DNA from: Glutamicibacter halophytocola
GTDB taxonomy: Bacteria; Actinomycetota; Actinomycetes; Actinomycetales; Micrococcaceae
Direction: 5' to 3'
DNA: 64,000 nucleotides
Assembly: GCF_001302565.1 (NCBI RefSeq)
Contig: NZ_CP012750.1
Location: 372,001 to 436,000, forward strand
A model generated the notes under the pieces. The model did no database searches and was not told the DNA's origin. It saw only the letters and a program-made list of their open reading frames with translations. The translations under genes were made by a program, and so were the position numbers. Shown piece by piece: positions 1-9,068 of the stretch; position 1 is the stretch's first letter; the number at the start of each line of letters is the position of its first letter.

Positions 1-2
1 GC

Positions 3-1289
3 CCGCAGCTGTTCTCGGCAATGTTCTCCTCCGTCTTCGGAGAGCGCATTGTGCACGGCTGGGGCGGCCGCACCATTAATATCCTCGCCATTATCGCTAC
101 CCTATTCGGCTCCGCCTGTTCACTGGGACTGGGCGCACTGCAGATTGGTGGCGGCATCCAGTCCGCTGGCATCCTTGAAAAGGTTGGCTCCGGCGTCCTG
201 GTAGTGATCATCGCGATCCTTACCGCATTGTTTGTCGCTTCGGCTGTCTCCGGCATCGAGCGCGGCATCCAGTGGCTGTCGAACATCAACATGGTCTTGG
301 CAGTGATCCTGGCGCTGATCGTCTTCATCGGCGGCCCAACGCTATTCATCCTCAACGTCGTCCCGAACGCCGTGGGCGCATTCATTGGCGACCTTCCAGA
401 GATGGCTTCGCGTACCGCGGCCTCCGGCGACGGCACCATGTCCAGCTGGCTGTCCTCCTGGACTGTCTTCTACTGGGCTTGGTGGATCTCATGGAGCCCA
501 TTCGTGGGCCTGTTCATCGCTCGCATTTCGCGTGGCCGCACCATCCGCCAGTTTGTCACCGGCGTGCTGCTGGTTCCATCGGCTGTCACCCTGCTGTGGT
601 TCTCCATCTTCGGCGGTGGCGCCATTGGCTTGCAGGAACGCGCGGAGCGTGCAGGCAACACCGGCGAGGCGCTGGCCAAGGTGGTGGATGGGGCTCCGGA
701 CATCAACTTCGACCTGATCCTCTTCGATCTGCTTAATGCGCTTCCGCTCTCCGGCTGGATTGCCACGGTGCTGATGATCGTCACGGTCTTGCTGATCGCG
801 ATCTTCTTCGTCACCGGCGCCGACTCGGCTTCCATCGTGATGGGTGCCTTGAGCGAGCGCGGGGCCGAGGAGCCGACCAAGAAGTCCGTGGTCTTCTGGG
901 GTGTCGCCACCGGTGCTGTTGCCGCAGTCATGCTGTTGGCGGGTGGCGATCATCCGGCCGAGGCGCTCAACGGCTTGAAGAACATCACGATTGTCTCGGC
1001 CTTGCCGTTCGTGATCGTGATGCTGCTGTTGTGCGTCGCACTATGGAAGGACCTGAGCCGCGATCCGCTGATCTTGCGCGGCAAGGTGGCCCGCACCGTG
1101 CTTGAGCAATCGGTGACCCAGGGCGTGGACCGGCACGAAGGCAGCCAGTTCAGCCTGATGACCACCGAGATTCCCATCATCAAGCCGGCCGGGAAGCCGG
1201 AAGATGGTGTGGTGGATTCAGCTCCGGTGATAGTTACCGAGGCTGTTGTGGAACCGTCCACGGATTCTTCCGAATCCAAGGATTCCTAG
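3..1289 (+). CDS. BCCT family osmolyte transporter, 5' truncated
   Basis: C-terminal part of a secondary transporter of the betaine/carnitine/choline family, which imports compatible solutes with Na+ or H+ across the cell membrane. The frame is open from base 3, so the start lies outside the window. Several hydrophobic segments are visible. The family's tryptophan-rich signature (WTVFYWAWWISWSPF, then GLFIARISRGR) is encoded around 459-540, in the helix that lines the substrate site. The final ~70 residues are hydrophilic and acidic, a cytoplasmic tail of the kind that senses osmotic state in this family. The substrate cannot be told from this part. The gene converges on acs, with a shared palindromic terminator between them. 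Confidence 0.93.
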   Translation, partial: PQLFSAMFSSVFGERIVHGWGGRTINILAIIATLFGSACSLGLGALQIGGGIQSAGILEKVGSGVLVVIIAILTALFVASAVSGIERGIQWLSNINMVLAVILALIVFIGGPTLFILNVVPNAVGAFIGDLPEMASRTAASGDGTMSSWLSSWTVFYWAWWISWSPFVGLFIARISRGRTIRQFVTGVLLVPSAVTLLWFSIFGGGAIGLQERAERAGNTGEALAKVVDGAPDINFDLILFDLLNALPLSGWIATVLMIVTVLLIAIFFVTGADSASIVMGALSERGAEEPTKKSVVFWGVATGAVAAVMLLAGGDHPAEALNGLKNITIVSALPFVIVMLLLCVALWKDLSRDPLILRGKVARTVLEQSVTQGVDRHEGSQFSLMTTEIPIIKPAGKPEDGVVDSAPVIVTEAVVEPSTDSSESKDS

Positions 1290-1293
1290 CATC

Positions 1294-1337
1294 AAATAGT
1301 CGAAGCCACGTCCCGCGGGACGTGGCTTCGACTATTT
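1294..1337. terminator. Perfect bidirectional terminator hairpin
   Basis: A perfect 44-base palindrome, two 22-base arms with no spacer. It begins AAATAGTCGAAGCC and ends GGCTTCGACTATTT, so it ends in a T-rich run on either strand. It lies 4 bases after the BCCT stop and 25 bases before the acs stop, so it can serve both converging genes. Confidence 0.9.
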
Positions 1338-1362
1338 AAAGCGGATTTTCTTCAGTTGCGCT

Positions 1363-3324
1363 TTAGCGGCGTGCCCGGCAGATTGCATTGATCTCGGGAA
1401 TGCACGGTTCATTCTGCAGGCTGGTGGTGTCACCCAGCGTGGTTCCTTCAAATAGCTGTGTGAGCAGGCGGCGCATGATCTTGCCCGAACGGGTTTTGGG
1501 AACATCCGGTACCAGCAGCACATCGCGCGGCTTGGCAATCGGGCCTATCTGGGTGGCTACCGTGGAACGAAGCTCAGCTATGAATTGTGCCTGGCGCGCG
1601 GCGAGCTGCTCATCAGGGTTTTCGCCAATCAGCGACTTGTCCAGGGGCACCACGAAGGCGGTGGCCGCATGTCCGGTTTTTGCATCCGGGGTGGGGCAGA
1701 CGCCGGCCTCGACGACACCGGAGTTGGTGACCAGCGCAGACTCGATTTCAATGGTCGATAACCGGTGCCCGGAAATATTGATCACGTCATCGGTGCGGCC
1801 CAGGATGAAAATATCTCCATCCTCGTCAAAACGTGCCCCATCGCCGGCGAGGAACCAGCCTTGCTGGACGTACTTCTCCCAGTAGCTGGTGTAGTAGCGT
1901 TCAGGGTTGCCCCATACCGTGCGCGCCATGGACGGGCCGGTGCGGGTGATGACAATATTGCCCTGGGTATTGGGCTCAACTCGCTGTCCCTGGGCATCAA
2001 CGATATCCACGGAAACGCCCGGCAGGGCACGGGCGGCGCAACCTGGCTTGAAGTAGTCGTCGGTCGGCAAAGGGGAGAGGACCGTCGCCCCGGACTCGGA
2101 CTGCCACCAGGTATCCACCATCGGAATGCCTGCCGGGGTATCACGGCCAAGCTGTTCGCGCAGCCACCGCCAGGCCTCCGGGTTAACGGCTTCGCCAACG
2201 GTGCCGCCGACGTTGATGGAGGACAGGTCGTAGGATTTGGGAATGCCCTCGGGGAACCAGCCCATCAACGAGCGGACCAAGGTCGGGGCCGTGTAGTAGC
2301 TGGTGACCTTGTAGCGTTCGACGACTTCGAAGTGGCGTCCGGGATGCGGCGCGTTGGGCACGCCTTCATAAATCACCTGGGTGACGCCGTTGGATAGCGG
2401 TCCATAGATCTCATAGGTGTGGGCCGTGATCCATGCCAGGTCCGCGGTGCACCAGTGCACGTCATTCTCGCGCTGGGAGGCATCCGGGTTGGCGAAGAGC
2501 ATGTTGTAGCTGGCGGCAGCCTGGGTCAGGTAGCCACCGGTGGTGTGCACCAGGCCCTTGGGCTGTCCGGTGGTTCCGGAGGTGTACATGATGAACAGCG
2601 GAGTTTCGGAGTCGAAGAACTGCGCTTCATGTTCGGTGGGCTGGGTGTCGACAACATCGTGCCACCAGACGTCGCGGCCTTCGGTCCACGGGATCTGATC
2701 GCCGGTGCGTCGAATGACCAGCACTTTTTCGATTTCATTCTCGCCGGAGACCGCTTCGTCGGCATTGTCCTTGACAGGCACCGAGGTGCCGCGGCGGAAT
2801 TGGCCATCGGTGGTCACCAGCACCTTGGCCTTCGTGTCTTCCACGCGGAACTTCAACGCTTCGGCAGAGAATCCGCCGAAGACCAGCGAGTGGACGGCGC
2901 CGATGCGGGCGCAGGCCAGCGTGATGACGACGGTTTCGATGAGGACCGGAAGGTAGATGACCACGCGGTCGCCTTTGGCCACGCCCAAGGATTCCAAAGC
3001 GTGGGCGGCCTGGCTGATGCGTTCTTGCAGGTTCTTGTAGGTGACGGCCACCCGGTCGCCGGGTTCGCCCTCGAAATACAGTGCGACCTTGTCTCCGCGG
3101 CCGGCGGCCACATGCCGGTCGGCGCAGTTCACCGCGGCATTGAGCTTGCCACCCAGATACCAGGAGATCTGCGGTCCGCGCTTGGCTTCCGGGTCAGCTG
3201 GGAGGATCTGGCTGGTGGTATGCCAGCTGGTGTCCCAATCAAGGAGGCGTGCCGCGTCGTCCCAGAATGCTTGGCGTGCTTCCTCTGAGGCAAATGCAGA
3301 GGTTGGTGCCGATTCGATGGTCAT
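1363..3324 (-). CDS. acs: Acetyl-CoA synthetase (AMP-forming)
   Basis: Makes acetyl-CoA from acetate, ATP and CoA through acetyl-AMP, in the cytoplasm. 653 residues, the usual Acs length. Visible motifs are the P-loop-like SGTTGQPKG, the adenylate motif WWQSESG, the hinge region GRTDDVINISGHR and the C-terminal TRSGKIMRR. The lysine of that last motif is catalytic and is the known acetylation switch in the family. The ATG at 3322-3324 follows an AAGGAA ribosome binding site. The frame stays open another 109 codons upstream, but that stretch is low quality. A SAM-clan riboswitch on the same strand lies about 350 bases upstream with a short ORF between. A propionyl-CoA synthetase is the alternative. 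Confidence 0.93.
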   Translation of the reverse strand: MTIESAPTSAFASEEARQAFWDDAARLLDWDTSWHTTSQILPADPEAKRGPQISWYLGGKLNAAVNCADRHVAAGRGDKVALYFEGEPGDRVAVTYKNLQERISQAAHALESLGVAKGDRVVIYLPVLIETVVITLACARIGAVHSLVFGGFSAEALKFRVEDTKAKVLVTTDGQFRRGTSVPVKDNADEAVSGENEIEKVLVIRRTGDQIPWTEGRDVWWHDVVDTQPTEHEAQFFDSETPLFIMYTSGTTGQPKGLVHTTGGYLTQAAASYNMLFANPDASQRENDVHWCTADLAWITAHTYEIYGPLSNGVTQVIYEGVPNAPHPGRHFEVVERYKVTSYYTAPTLVRSLMGWFPEGIPKSYDLSSINVGGTVGEAVNPEAWRWLREQLGRDTPAGIPMVDTWWQSESGATVLSPLPTDDYFKPGCAARALPGVSVDIVDAQGQRVEPNTQGNIVITRTGPSMARTVWGNPERYYTSYWEKYVQQGWFLAGDGARFDEDGDIFILGRTDDVINISGHRLSTIEIESALVTNSGVVEAGVCPTPDAKTGHAATAFVVPLDKSLIGENPDEQLAARQAQFIAELRSTVATQIGPIAKPRDVLLVPDVPKTRSGKIMRRLLTQLFEGTTLGDTTSLQNEPCIPEINAICRARR

Positions 3325-3400
3325 TACAGAGTATTCCTTGGAGTGTCTATTCGGTGGCTGGTTTGGTACTTGATCGCTAGTGCCCTCGGGCCCGGGGCTT

Positions 3401-3664
3401 TTATGGCGCGGCGTTCGGAGGCAGCGAGCAGGGCAACGGCAAGTATTCCGAGGAAGGCCAGCTGTTGCTTGTGCCCTGGAGGTTCTTGGCCGAGGCGAAT
3501 TGCCTGTCTTTGCCCATAGCCCGTTGCGGCTGCGAGCCTGAAAGCGCGGTGCGGCTCTGTGCCGTGGTGGCGAATCTGCGCGAGAAATTGGCGAGGCCGG
3601 CGCCCAGCGCCATGGATGCGAGGCCCGGGTACTGCATTTGAGGCTGCGCAAAGCACAGTGCCAT
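3401..3664 (-). CDS. Possible 87-aa ORF directly behind a SAM riboswitch
   Basis: Not recognised. This is the first ATG after the minus-strand riboswitch. A GGAG ribosome binding site (3671-3674) overlaps the 3' edge of the riboswitch P1 helix and sits 6 bases from the ATG, an arrangement that would let SAM binding hide it. The predicted product begins MALCFAQPQMQYPG and has no clear domain, signal or membrane helix. The other two frames across this stretch are also open and look no better, so it may be the eroded start of a lost sulfur gene rather than a true small protein. It ends 76 bases before acs. Confidence 0.3.
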   Translation of the reverse strand: MALCFAQPQMQYPGLASMALGAGLANFSRRFATTAQSRTALSGSQPQRAMGKDRQFASAKNLQGTSNSWPSSEYLPLPCSLPPNAAP

Positions 3665-3672
3665 GATCATCT

Positions 3673-3769
3673 CCATCGGTCCTGGCGGTAGCACCGGCCT
3701 ATGGAAGGTGTCCTCCATAGGTGGTTGCTGCGGTGTCACTGAGCCAGATCTCTCGGCCGCTCGGGATGG
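3673..3769 (-). ncRNA. SAM-clan riboswitch (SAM-I or SAM-I/IV type)
   Basis: Read on the minus strand, the P1 arms are GGATGG-complement and CCATC-complement at the two ends. Between them are the conserved blocks GCGGCCGAGAGATCTGGCTC, the core GCAGCAACC and GGTGCTACCGCCAGGACC. These match the SAM-I core (GAGGGA, TGGCCC, GGCAACC, GGTGCTA) without a clear P4 hairpin, which points to the SAM-I/IV variant. The blocks are nearly identical to those of the elements at 4043 and 10220. Its first downstream gene is uncertain (see the ORF at 3401 and acs). Confidence 0.87.
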
Positions 3770-3779
3770 TTACACGTCT

Positions 3780-3809
3780 ATTACAGGGTTTCGAAGGAAT
3801 TGAATGCAA
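3780..3809 (-). promoter_or_regulatory. Probable sigma-70-type promoter for the minus-strand riboswitch
   Basis: On the minus strand TTGCAT (3804-3809) is followed after 18 bases by TGTAAT (3780-3785), which matches five of six bases of TATAAT. It ends 10 bases before the riboswitch, so the transcript would start at or near P1. Confidence 0.5.
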
Positions 3810-4001
3810 ATCTTGCGTAACATGAAAAATCTTCGATAACTGTGCCACATGCGCGGGATATTTCGTTATTTATTTCATTGAATGCCGGTTTGATCGATAA
3901 TGGGCGAATATGGGCAATTCATCTTCGGCATGATGCGCCATTAGCTGTTCAACCTGCCGGTCATCTCGGAACCGCCCAAGGTCGAAATGTGACTTCGTGG
4001 C

Positions 4002-4031
4002 TTGGATGCATCGGTTTATTACGGCTACAAA
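4002..4031 (+). promoter_or_regulatory. Probable sigma-70-type promoter for the plus-strand riboswitch
   Basis: TTGGAT (4002-4007), an 18-base spacer, then TACAAA (4026-4031), 11 bases before the riboswitch P1 helix. With the minus-strand promoter at 3780 it forms a divergent SAM-controlled promoter pair. The 3810-4001 stretch between them holds no supportable gene. Confidence 0.45.
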
Positions 4032-4042
4032 TGAATGACGAC

Positions 4043-4128
4043 CCATCCAGAGCGGCTGAGAGATCTGGCTCGACGACGCCGCAGCAACCACCCGAAAAGG
4101 GAGACGGTGCTACCGCCAGGACCGATGG
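4043..4128 (+). ncRNA. SAM-clan riboswitch ahead of a monooxygenase operon
   Basis: P1 is CCATCC (4043-4048) paired with GATGG (4124-4128). Between them lie GCGGCTGAGAGATCTGGCTC, GCAGCAACC and GGTGCTACCGCCAGG, the SAM-I core blocks, again with no P4. The next ribosome binding site (GAGG, 4137-4140) starts only 9 bases after P1, and the ATG is at 4148. No terminator fits in that space, so control is probably by access to the ribosome binding site. Confidence 0.9.
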
Positions 4129-4147
4129 AAAGAATTGAGGACTTTTA

Positions 4148-5488
4148 ATGTCATTTGGCGAGTTGCCAAACACCTCCGGTTTGGACTTCAACCATCTCAG
4201 CGATCCTTCGCAGGCTAGCGCCATGGGACTAGACGACTTCGAAGAGCAGCTGCCCACGCGGCAACTGCTCAAGGTCACCCCCGGCCCCGGCGCGGATGAG
4301 CAATACGACCGGCTGGCTGAAATCTTCCGTCCGGTCTTCGCGCAAATCGCCAGCACCGCCAAGGACCGCGACCGCAACCGCGTTCTGCCCTTCGAGCAAG
4401 TAGGCCTGCTCAACCGCGAACGTTTCGGCGCACTGCGCATCCCGGTTGCCGAGGGCGGATACGGCGCGCGCCTGGTCGACGTGTTCCGCTTGCTCATCGA
4501 GCTGTCCGAAGCCGACTCGCATGTCGGCCAGCTGTGGCGCGCGCATATCGCGTTCGTGGAAAACGTGCTGGTCCTCGACGACCAAAAGCTGCGCAGCAAG
4601 TGGACCGCCCGCATCGCCGCCGGGCAAATTGTCGGCAACGCCTACACCGAACGCGGTGGCAATGCCCTGGGTACGCTGAACACCAAGGTGAGCCAGGTTG
4701 ATGGCCGCTGGCTGGTGGACGGTGAAAAGTACTACTGCACCGGCACCATTTTTGCCGACTGGACCACCGTGGCCGTGGCCCACCCGGAACTGCCCGGGCG
4801 CCAGATCGCGGTAGTCTCCACCCAGCACAGCGGCGTCAAGATCCTTGATGACTGGGATGGCTTTGGCCAGGGGCTCACCGGCACCGGAACCACAGAGTTC
4901 CACCAGGTCCCGGTGGACACGTTCATGCCGCAGCAGAGCAACGACTCCGAAGCGGCGATCTTCCAGCTGGTGCTCATGGCCGTGCAGGCAGGTATCGCCC
5001 GGGCGGCCCTGAATGACCTGCGCATTTCGGTGCAGAACCGCACCCGCATCTTCACCACCGGCACCGGCGTTCCGGTGCACCGCGAACCACAGGTGTTGCA
5101 ACTGGTCGGCGAGGTGTCCGCAGAATCCTTCGCCGCGGACTCGGTCGTGATCGGCGCCGTCCTTGAAGTCGAAGCCGCACTGGTGGATCCGGGGCTCAAC
5201 GACGAGGAACGCTATGCGGTCTGCGAACTGGCAGCCAACCGGGCGCAAACCATCGTCCAGCCACTCGTCATCGGTGCCACCAGCAAGCTCTTTGACGGCC
5301 TGGGCGCATCCTCGACCAGCGTCATCTGCAACCTGGACCGGCACTGGCGCAACGCCCGGACCATCGCCACCCACAACCCGGCCATTTACAAGGCCCGCAT
5401 TGTGGGGGATTACGAGATCAATGCGGTCCAGCCGCAACGACTCTCGGTCACCGGCGAAGACAGCAACCATCGAGCCCACGGCGCCTGA
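4148..5488 (+). CDS. DszC/SfnB-like flavin-dependent monooxygenase (acyl-CoA dehydrogenase fold)
   Basis: 446 residues with the acyl-CoA dehydrogenase fold of group D flavin monooxygenases, which use reduced FMN and oxygen to oxidise organosulfur compounds in the cytoplasm (DszC, SfnB/SfnC relatives). Visible features: an N-terminal helical domain from about residue 50, the strand-domain signature TERGGNALGTLNTK, GEKYYCTGTIFADW, the motif ILDDWDGFGQGLTGTGT, and the C-terminal helical end DRHWRNARTIATHNP. It has about 45 extra N-terminal residues compared with its paralogue at 12940. A SAM riboswitch precedes it and a luciferase-like monooxygenase follows after 51 bases, so a two-enzyme sulfur-scavenging unit is likely. 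The substrate is unknown and no flavin reductase gene is nearby. Confidence 0.88.
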   Translation: MSFGELPNTSGLDFNHLSDPSQASAMGLDDFEEQLPTRQLLKVTPGPGADEQYDRLAEIFRPVFAQIASTAKDRDRNRVLPFEQVGLLNRERFGALRIPVAEGGYGARLVDVFRLLIELSEADSHVGQLWRAHIAFVENVLVLDDQKLRSKWTARIAAGQIVGNAYTERGGNALGTLNTKVSQVDGRWLVDGEKYYCTGTIFADWTTVAVAHPELPGRQIAVVSTQHSGVKILDDWDGFGQGLTGTGTTEFHQVPVDTFMPQQSNDSEAAIFQLVLMAVQAGIARAALNDLRISVQNRTRIFTTGTGVPVHREPQVLQLVGEVSAESFAADSVVIGAVLEVEAALVDPGLNDEERYAVCELAANRAQTIVQPLVIGATSKLFDGLGASSTSVICNLDRHWRNARTIATHNPAIYKARIVGDYEINAVQPQRLSVTGEDSNHRAHGA

Positions 5489-5539
5489 GCGCGAACCACA
5501 AATCTTCACCACTACCCAACCACGGCAAGGGGAACATCA

Positions 5540-6940
5540 ATGAGCCAGCAGCGCGAAATTCTCTTCAACGCATTCGACATGAACTGCGTGGTGCACCAGT
5601 CGCCAGGCCTGTGGCGCCACCCGGATGACAAGGCCTCGACCTACAACACCATCGGCTACTGGACCCACCTGGCCAAGGTACTGGAAAAGGGCAAGTTCGA
5701 CGGCCTGTTCATCGCCGATGTCCTGGGCACCTACGATGTTTTCAACGGCACCAATGAGTCCCCGTTGCGCTCCGGCGCCCAGGCCCCGGTTAATGACCCG
5801 ATGATGCTGGTCTCCGCCATGGCAGCGGTCACCGAGAACCTCGGCTTCGGCGTCACCGCGGGCACCGCCTACGAGCACCCCTACGCTTTCGCCCGCCGCC
5901 TGGCCACCCTGGACCACCTGACCAACGGCCGCGTGGGCTGGAATGTCGTGACCGGGTACCTGCCATCGGCCGCCCGCAACATGGGCCAGGAAGACCAGAT
6001 GGAGCACGACGAGCGGTACAATCACGCCGATGAATACCTCGAGGTCGTCTACAAGCTGCTCGAAGGCTCGTGGGAAGACGACGCCGTGCAGAACAACAAG
6101 GAAACCGGGATCTATACGGACCCGGCCAAGGTGCACAGCATCGAGCACGAAGGAAAATTCTTCAAGGTGCCCGGAATCGCCATCACCGAGCCTTCCATCC
6201 AGCGCACCCCGGTGATCTACCAGGCCGGCGCCTCGTCGCGCGGCATCAAGTTCGCCTCGGAAAACGCTGAAGCAGTATTTGTCACCAGCCCGACCCGTGA
6301 AATCCTCAAGGCCACCGTCGCCAAGATCCGCGATGCCGCAGAGGCCGCCGGCCGCGACCGCTACGATGTGAAGATCTTCGCGATGCAGACCATCATCACC
6401 GATGAGACGTCCGAGAAGGCCCAGGCCAAGTACGAGGATTACAAGTCCTATGCGGACGTTGAAGGTGCGCAGGTCCTGATCTCCGGCTGGATGGGCATTG
6501 ACCTGTCGGAGCTGAACCCGGATGAGCCATTGGGCGCCAACCTGAAGTCCAACGCCATCCAGTCCACCGTGGAAACCTTCCAGAAGGCCAGCGGCGACGA
6601 CGGCAACCCGTGGACCATCCGCCAGTTGGCCGAATGGGTGGGCGTGGGCGGCTTCGGCCCGATCACCGTCGGCTCGGGCGCCGAGGTGGCCGAGAAGCTC
6701 ATCGACTGGGTGGACTATACCGACGTTGACGGTTTCAACCTGGCCTACGCGGTCACCCCGGCAACCTTCGAGGACGTTGTCGAATACGTGGTTCCCGAGC
6801 TGCAGGCTCGCGGCGCCTACAAGACCGAATACGCCCAGGGCTCGTTGCGCAACAAGCTCTTTGGCGAAGGGGACCGGGTGAAGGAGACCCATCGCGCCGC
6901 GCAGTACAAGATCTCCAATCGCCTGCCAGCTAAGGGCTAG
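5540..6940 (+). CDS. NtaA/DmoA/DszA-like FMN-dependent monooxygenase
   Basis: 466-residue luciferase-fold (group C) monooxygenase of the nitrilotriacetate/dimethylsulfide/DszA family. It needs FMNH2 from a separate reductase. Family features: the opening NAFDMNCVVHQSPGLWRHP, GKFDGLFIADVLG, LDHLTNGRVGWNVVTGY, and the C-terminal VVPELQARG...QGSLRNKLFG. The start has an AAGGGG ribosome binding site. It is second in a riboswitch-led operon with the DszC/SfnB-like gene. In the dibenzothiophene (Dsz) pathway such a pair oxidises a sulfide and then opens the resulting sulfone, so sequential action is plausible here. The substrate is an inference only. Confidence 0.9.
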   Translation: MSQQREILFNAFDMNCVVHQSPGLWRHPDDKASTYNTIGYWTHLAKVLEKGKFDGLFIADVLGTYDVFNGTNESPLRSGAQAPVNDPMMLVSAMAAVTENLGFGVTAGTAYEHPYAFARRLATLDHLTNGRVGWNVVTGYLPSAARNMGQEDQMEHDERYNHADEYLEVVYKLLEGSWEDDAVQNNKETGIYTDPAKVHSIEHEGKFFKVPGIAITEPSIQRTPVIYQAGASSRGIKFASENAEAVFVTSPTREILKATVAKIRDAAEAAGRDRYDVKIFAMQTIITDETSEKAQAKYEDYKSYADVEGAQVLISGWMGIDLSELNPDEPLGANLKSNAIQSTVETFQKASGDDGNPWTIRQLAEWVGVGGFGPITVGSGAEVAEKLIDWVDYTDVDGFNLAYAVTPATFEDVVEYVVPELQARGAYKTEYAQGSLRNKLFGEGDRVKETHRAAQYKISNRLPAKG

Positions 6941-6971
6941 GCATCCTGCCCGAGGCCCTGGCCTCAAAATG

Positions 6972-7014
6972 GCATCGGCTCCCTCCACCTTAGAAGGGTG
7001 GACGGAGCCGATGC
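6972..7014. terminator. Terminator hairpin between converging genes
   Basis: Arms beginning GCATCGGCTCC and ending GGAGCCGATGC (about 18 pairs with one mismatch) around a TTAGAA loop, then TGTTTC. It lies 31 bases after the monooxygenase stop and 13 bases before the ggt stop. Confidence 0.8.
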
Positions 7015-7027
7015 TGTTTCCAGGAGC

Positions 7028-8851
7028 CTACTGGGCGGGATTCACCACCATGGCAGATCCTCCGCCACGGCGCACCGGCTCGGCTGCCGCAGTCAGAGTT
7101 CCATCCTCATTGATCTGCACCGCTTCCACCGCGCCGATCTCTGCCTGCGGGGTGAAGGAGTCCCCGGCCGGGGTGAGCTTATGCCCGAAGGCCTCCATGG
7201 CCGAACCGTACTGGTCGATGAATTCCGGTTCTGCAGTCACCGCAGCGGTATTGCGCTGCGAGGCCCGCGGGGCGGCGATGGCTTCGCTGATATCCATGCC
7301 CAGGTCGTAGCGGTTGAGCAGCGTCTGCAGCACCGTGGTGATGATGGTTGAACCACCGGGGGAACCGATGGCCATCACCGGCTCGCCGTCACGCAGCACG
7401 ATGGTTGGCGCCATCGAGGAGCGCGGGCGCTTGCCCGGCTCAAGGCGGTTTGGATCTTCCGGGTCATAGACCGTGGAGAAGTCCGTGAGCTCATTGTTCA
7501 GCAGGAAGCCACGCCCCGGCACCACCATGCCCGACCCTCCGGTCTGCTCGATGGTCAGCGTGTAGGACACGACGTTGCCCCAGCGATCCACCACCGACAG
7601 GTGGGTGGTGGAGATGTTCTCGGTGTCATGCTCAACGGCCGGCTCAGCGGCAGCTGCCGGGCATTGGCCATCAAAATTCTCGATGTCGCCCGGGGCCACC
7701 GGCTTGGCGGCCGCATGATCGGGGTTGATCGCGCAGGCCCGGTCGGCGCCGAAGAGCTCGCTGGTCAAGGTCTCGGTCGGCACATCCACAAAGGCGGGGT
7801 CACCCACGTATTTGCCGCGATCCGCATAGGCCAGCGCGGTGGCCTCGAAGTAGTGGTGCAAGGCGTCGGCGGGTTCCATGGAGGACAGGTCGTAGTTGCC
7901 CAGGATATTCAGCGATTCGCCAATGGTGGTGCCACCGCTGGAGGAGGGCGCCATGCCGAAGATGTCCAGCCCGCGATAGTCCACCGCGGTTGGCTTCTGC
8001 TCGGCCACCTCATAGTTGGCGAGGTCCTCGGTGCTGACAAAACCGGCAGGGACCGGCAGCTTGGTGTCCTCGACCTTGGGCGGGGCCTGGACCGTCTGGG
8101 AGATTTCGGAGGCCAGATCACCGTGGTAGAACGCCTTTGGGCCTTCCTTGGCCAGCAGGCGATAGGTATCGGCCAGCTCGGGGTTCTTGAAGATGCTCCC
8201 CACCTGTGGCGCATCGCCACCGGGGAGGAAAAGCTCGCTGGTGGAGCCGAAGGCTTCGAAGCGTTCCTTGTTGTCCAAGGTTTGTTCCCGGAAGGTCTCA
8301 TCAACAACAAAACCGCGGGAAGCCACCTGCGTCGCCGGACGCAGCACCTGCTTCAGGCTTTGCGAGCCCCAATTGTCCAGGGCTCGCTGCCAGGTGGCTA
8401 CGGTCCCCGGAACGCCCACGGCAACACCGCTGGTGACCAGTTCCGGAGTGAAGTTGTAGGGCTCGCCGGTCGCCGGATCAATAAATGCGTCCTGAGGGGT
8501 AGCAGCTGGGGCAGTTTCACGCCCATCGATGGTGCTGACCTTGCCGGAAGCCGCGTCGTAATACAGGAAATAGCCGCCACCGCCGACACCCGCGCTGTAT
8601 GGTTCGGTCACGCCCAGCGCCGCCGCTGTGGCGACCGCGGCGTCTACCGCGTTGCCTCCCTTGCGCAGTACCTCGATGCCTGCCGCTGATGCTTCCGGAT
8701 CTACCGAAGAGACCGCGCCACCGGTGCCGGTGGCCGTGGGATTCTTTTCGGTGTGCCGTGGATCGGCGCTCGCCGGGATCGCGCTGAATGCGCCAAGGCC
8801 CAGGGAGAGAATCGCGGCGCCAGCCAGGGCGCGCAAACTTGATCGTTGCAT
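7028..8851 (-). CDS. ggt: Secreted gamma-glutamyltransferase
   Basis: 607 residues. Cleaves the gamma-glutamyl bond of glutathione and related compounds, or transfers the glutamyl group, outside the membrane. A Sec signal peptide (SSLRALAGAAILSLGLGAF, cleavage near ASA-DP) starts the protein. The precursor self-cleaves before the catalytic threonine in NISTTHLSVVD. The small subunit then carries GSGMVVPGRGFLLNNELTDFS-type and SPGGSTIITT motifs typical of the oxyanion and substrate pocket. The ATG follows AGGAG. Glutathione breakdown releases cysteinylglycine, so its place beside SAM-controlled sulfur genes fits sulfur salvage, though it has no riboswitch itself. Confidence 0.95.
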   Translation of the reverse strand: MQRSSLRALAGAAILSLGLGAFSAIPASADPRHTEKNPTATGTGGAVSSVDPEASAAGIEVLRKGGNAVDAAVATAAALGVTEPYSAGVGGGGYFLYYDAASGKVSTIDGRETAPAATPQDAFIDPATGEPYNFTPELVTSGVAVGVPGTVATWQRALDNWGSQSLKQVLRPATQVASRGFVVDETFREQTLDNKERFEAFGSTSELFLPGGDAPQVGSIFKNPELADTYRLLAKEGPKAFYHGDLASEISQTVQAPPKVEDTKLPVPAGFVSTEDLANYEVAEQKPTAVDYRGLDIFGMAPSSSGGTTIGESLNILGNYDLSSMEPADALHHYFEATALAYADRGKYVGDPAFVDVPTETLTSELFGADRACAINPDHAAAKPVAPGDIENFDGQCPAAAAEPAVEHDTENISTTHLSVVDRWGNVVSYTLTIEQTGGSGMVVPGRGFLLNNELTDFSTVYDPEDPNRLEPGKRPRSSMAPTIVLRDGEPVMAIGSPGGSTIITTVLQTLLNRYDLGMDISEAIAAPRASQRNTAAVTAEPEFIDQYGSAMEAFGHKLTPAGDSFTPQAEIGAVEAVQINEDGTLTAAAEPVRRGGGSAMVVNPAQ

Positions 8852-9068
8852 ACTCTGATCTCCTGAAAAGGTGGGGATGAAGTATGCGTCAATTTACGGG
8901 AAGGACTGGATTCGCCAGCGTTGTGACACGCGCCATTTTGTATTGCATGCTCTATTTCCGCGCTGGTCGAAGGATTATTTTGCGCTATGCCGTTAAAACC
9001 CGGAGGCAACCAGCGGCCCATGAATCGCCCTGGCTGATTGCCTCCAACGGTGAAAATACCAGCCTGCC

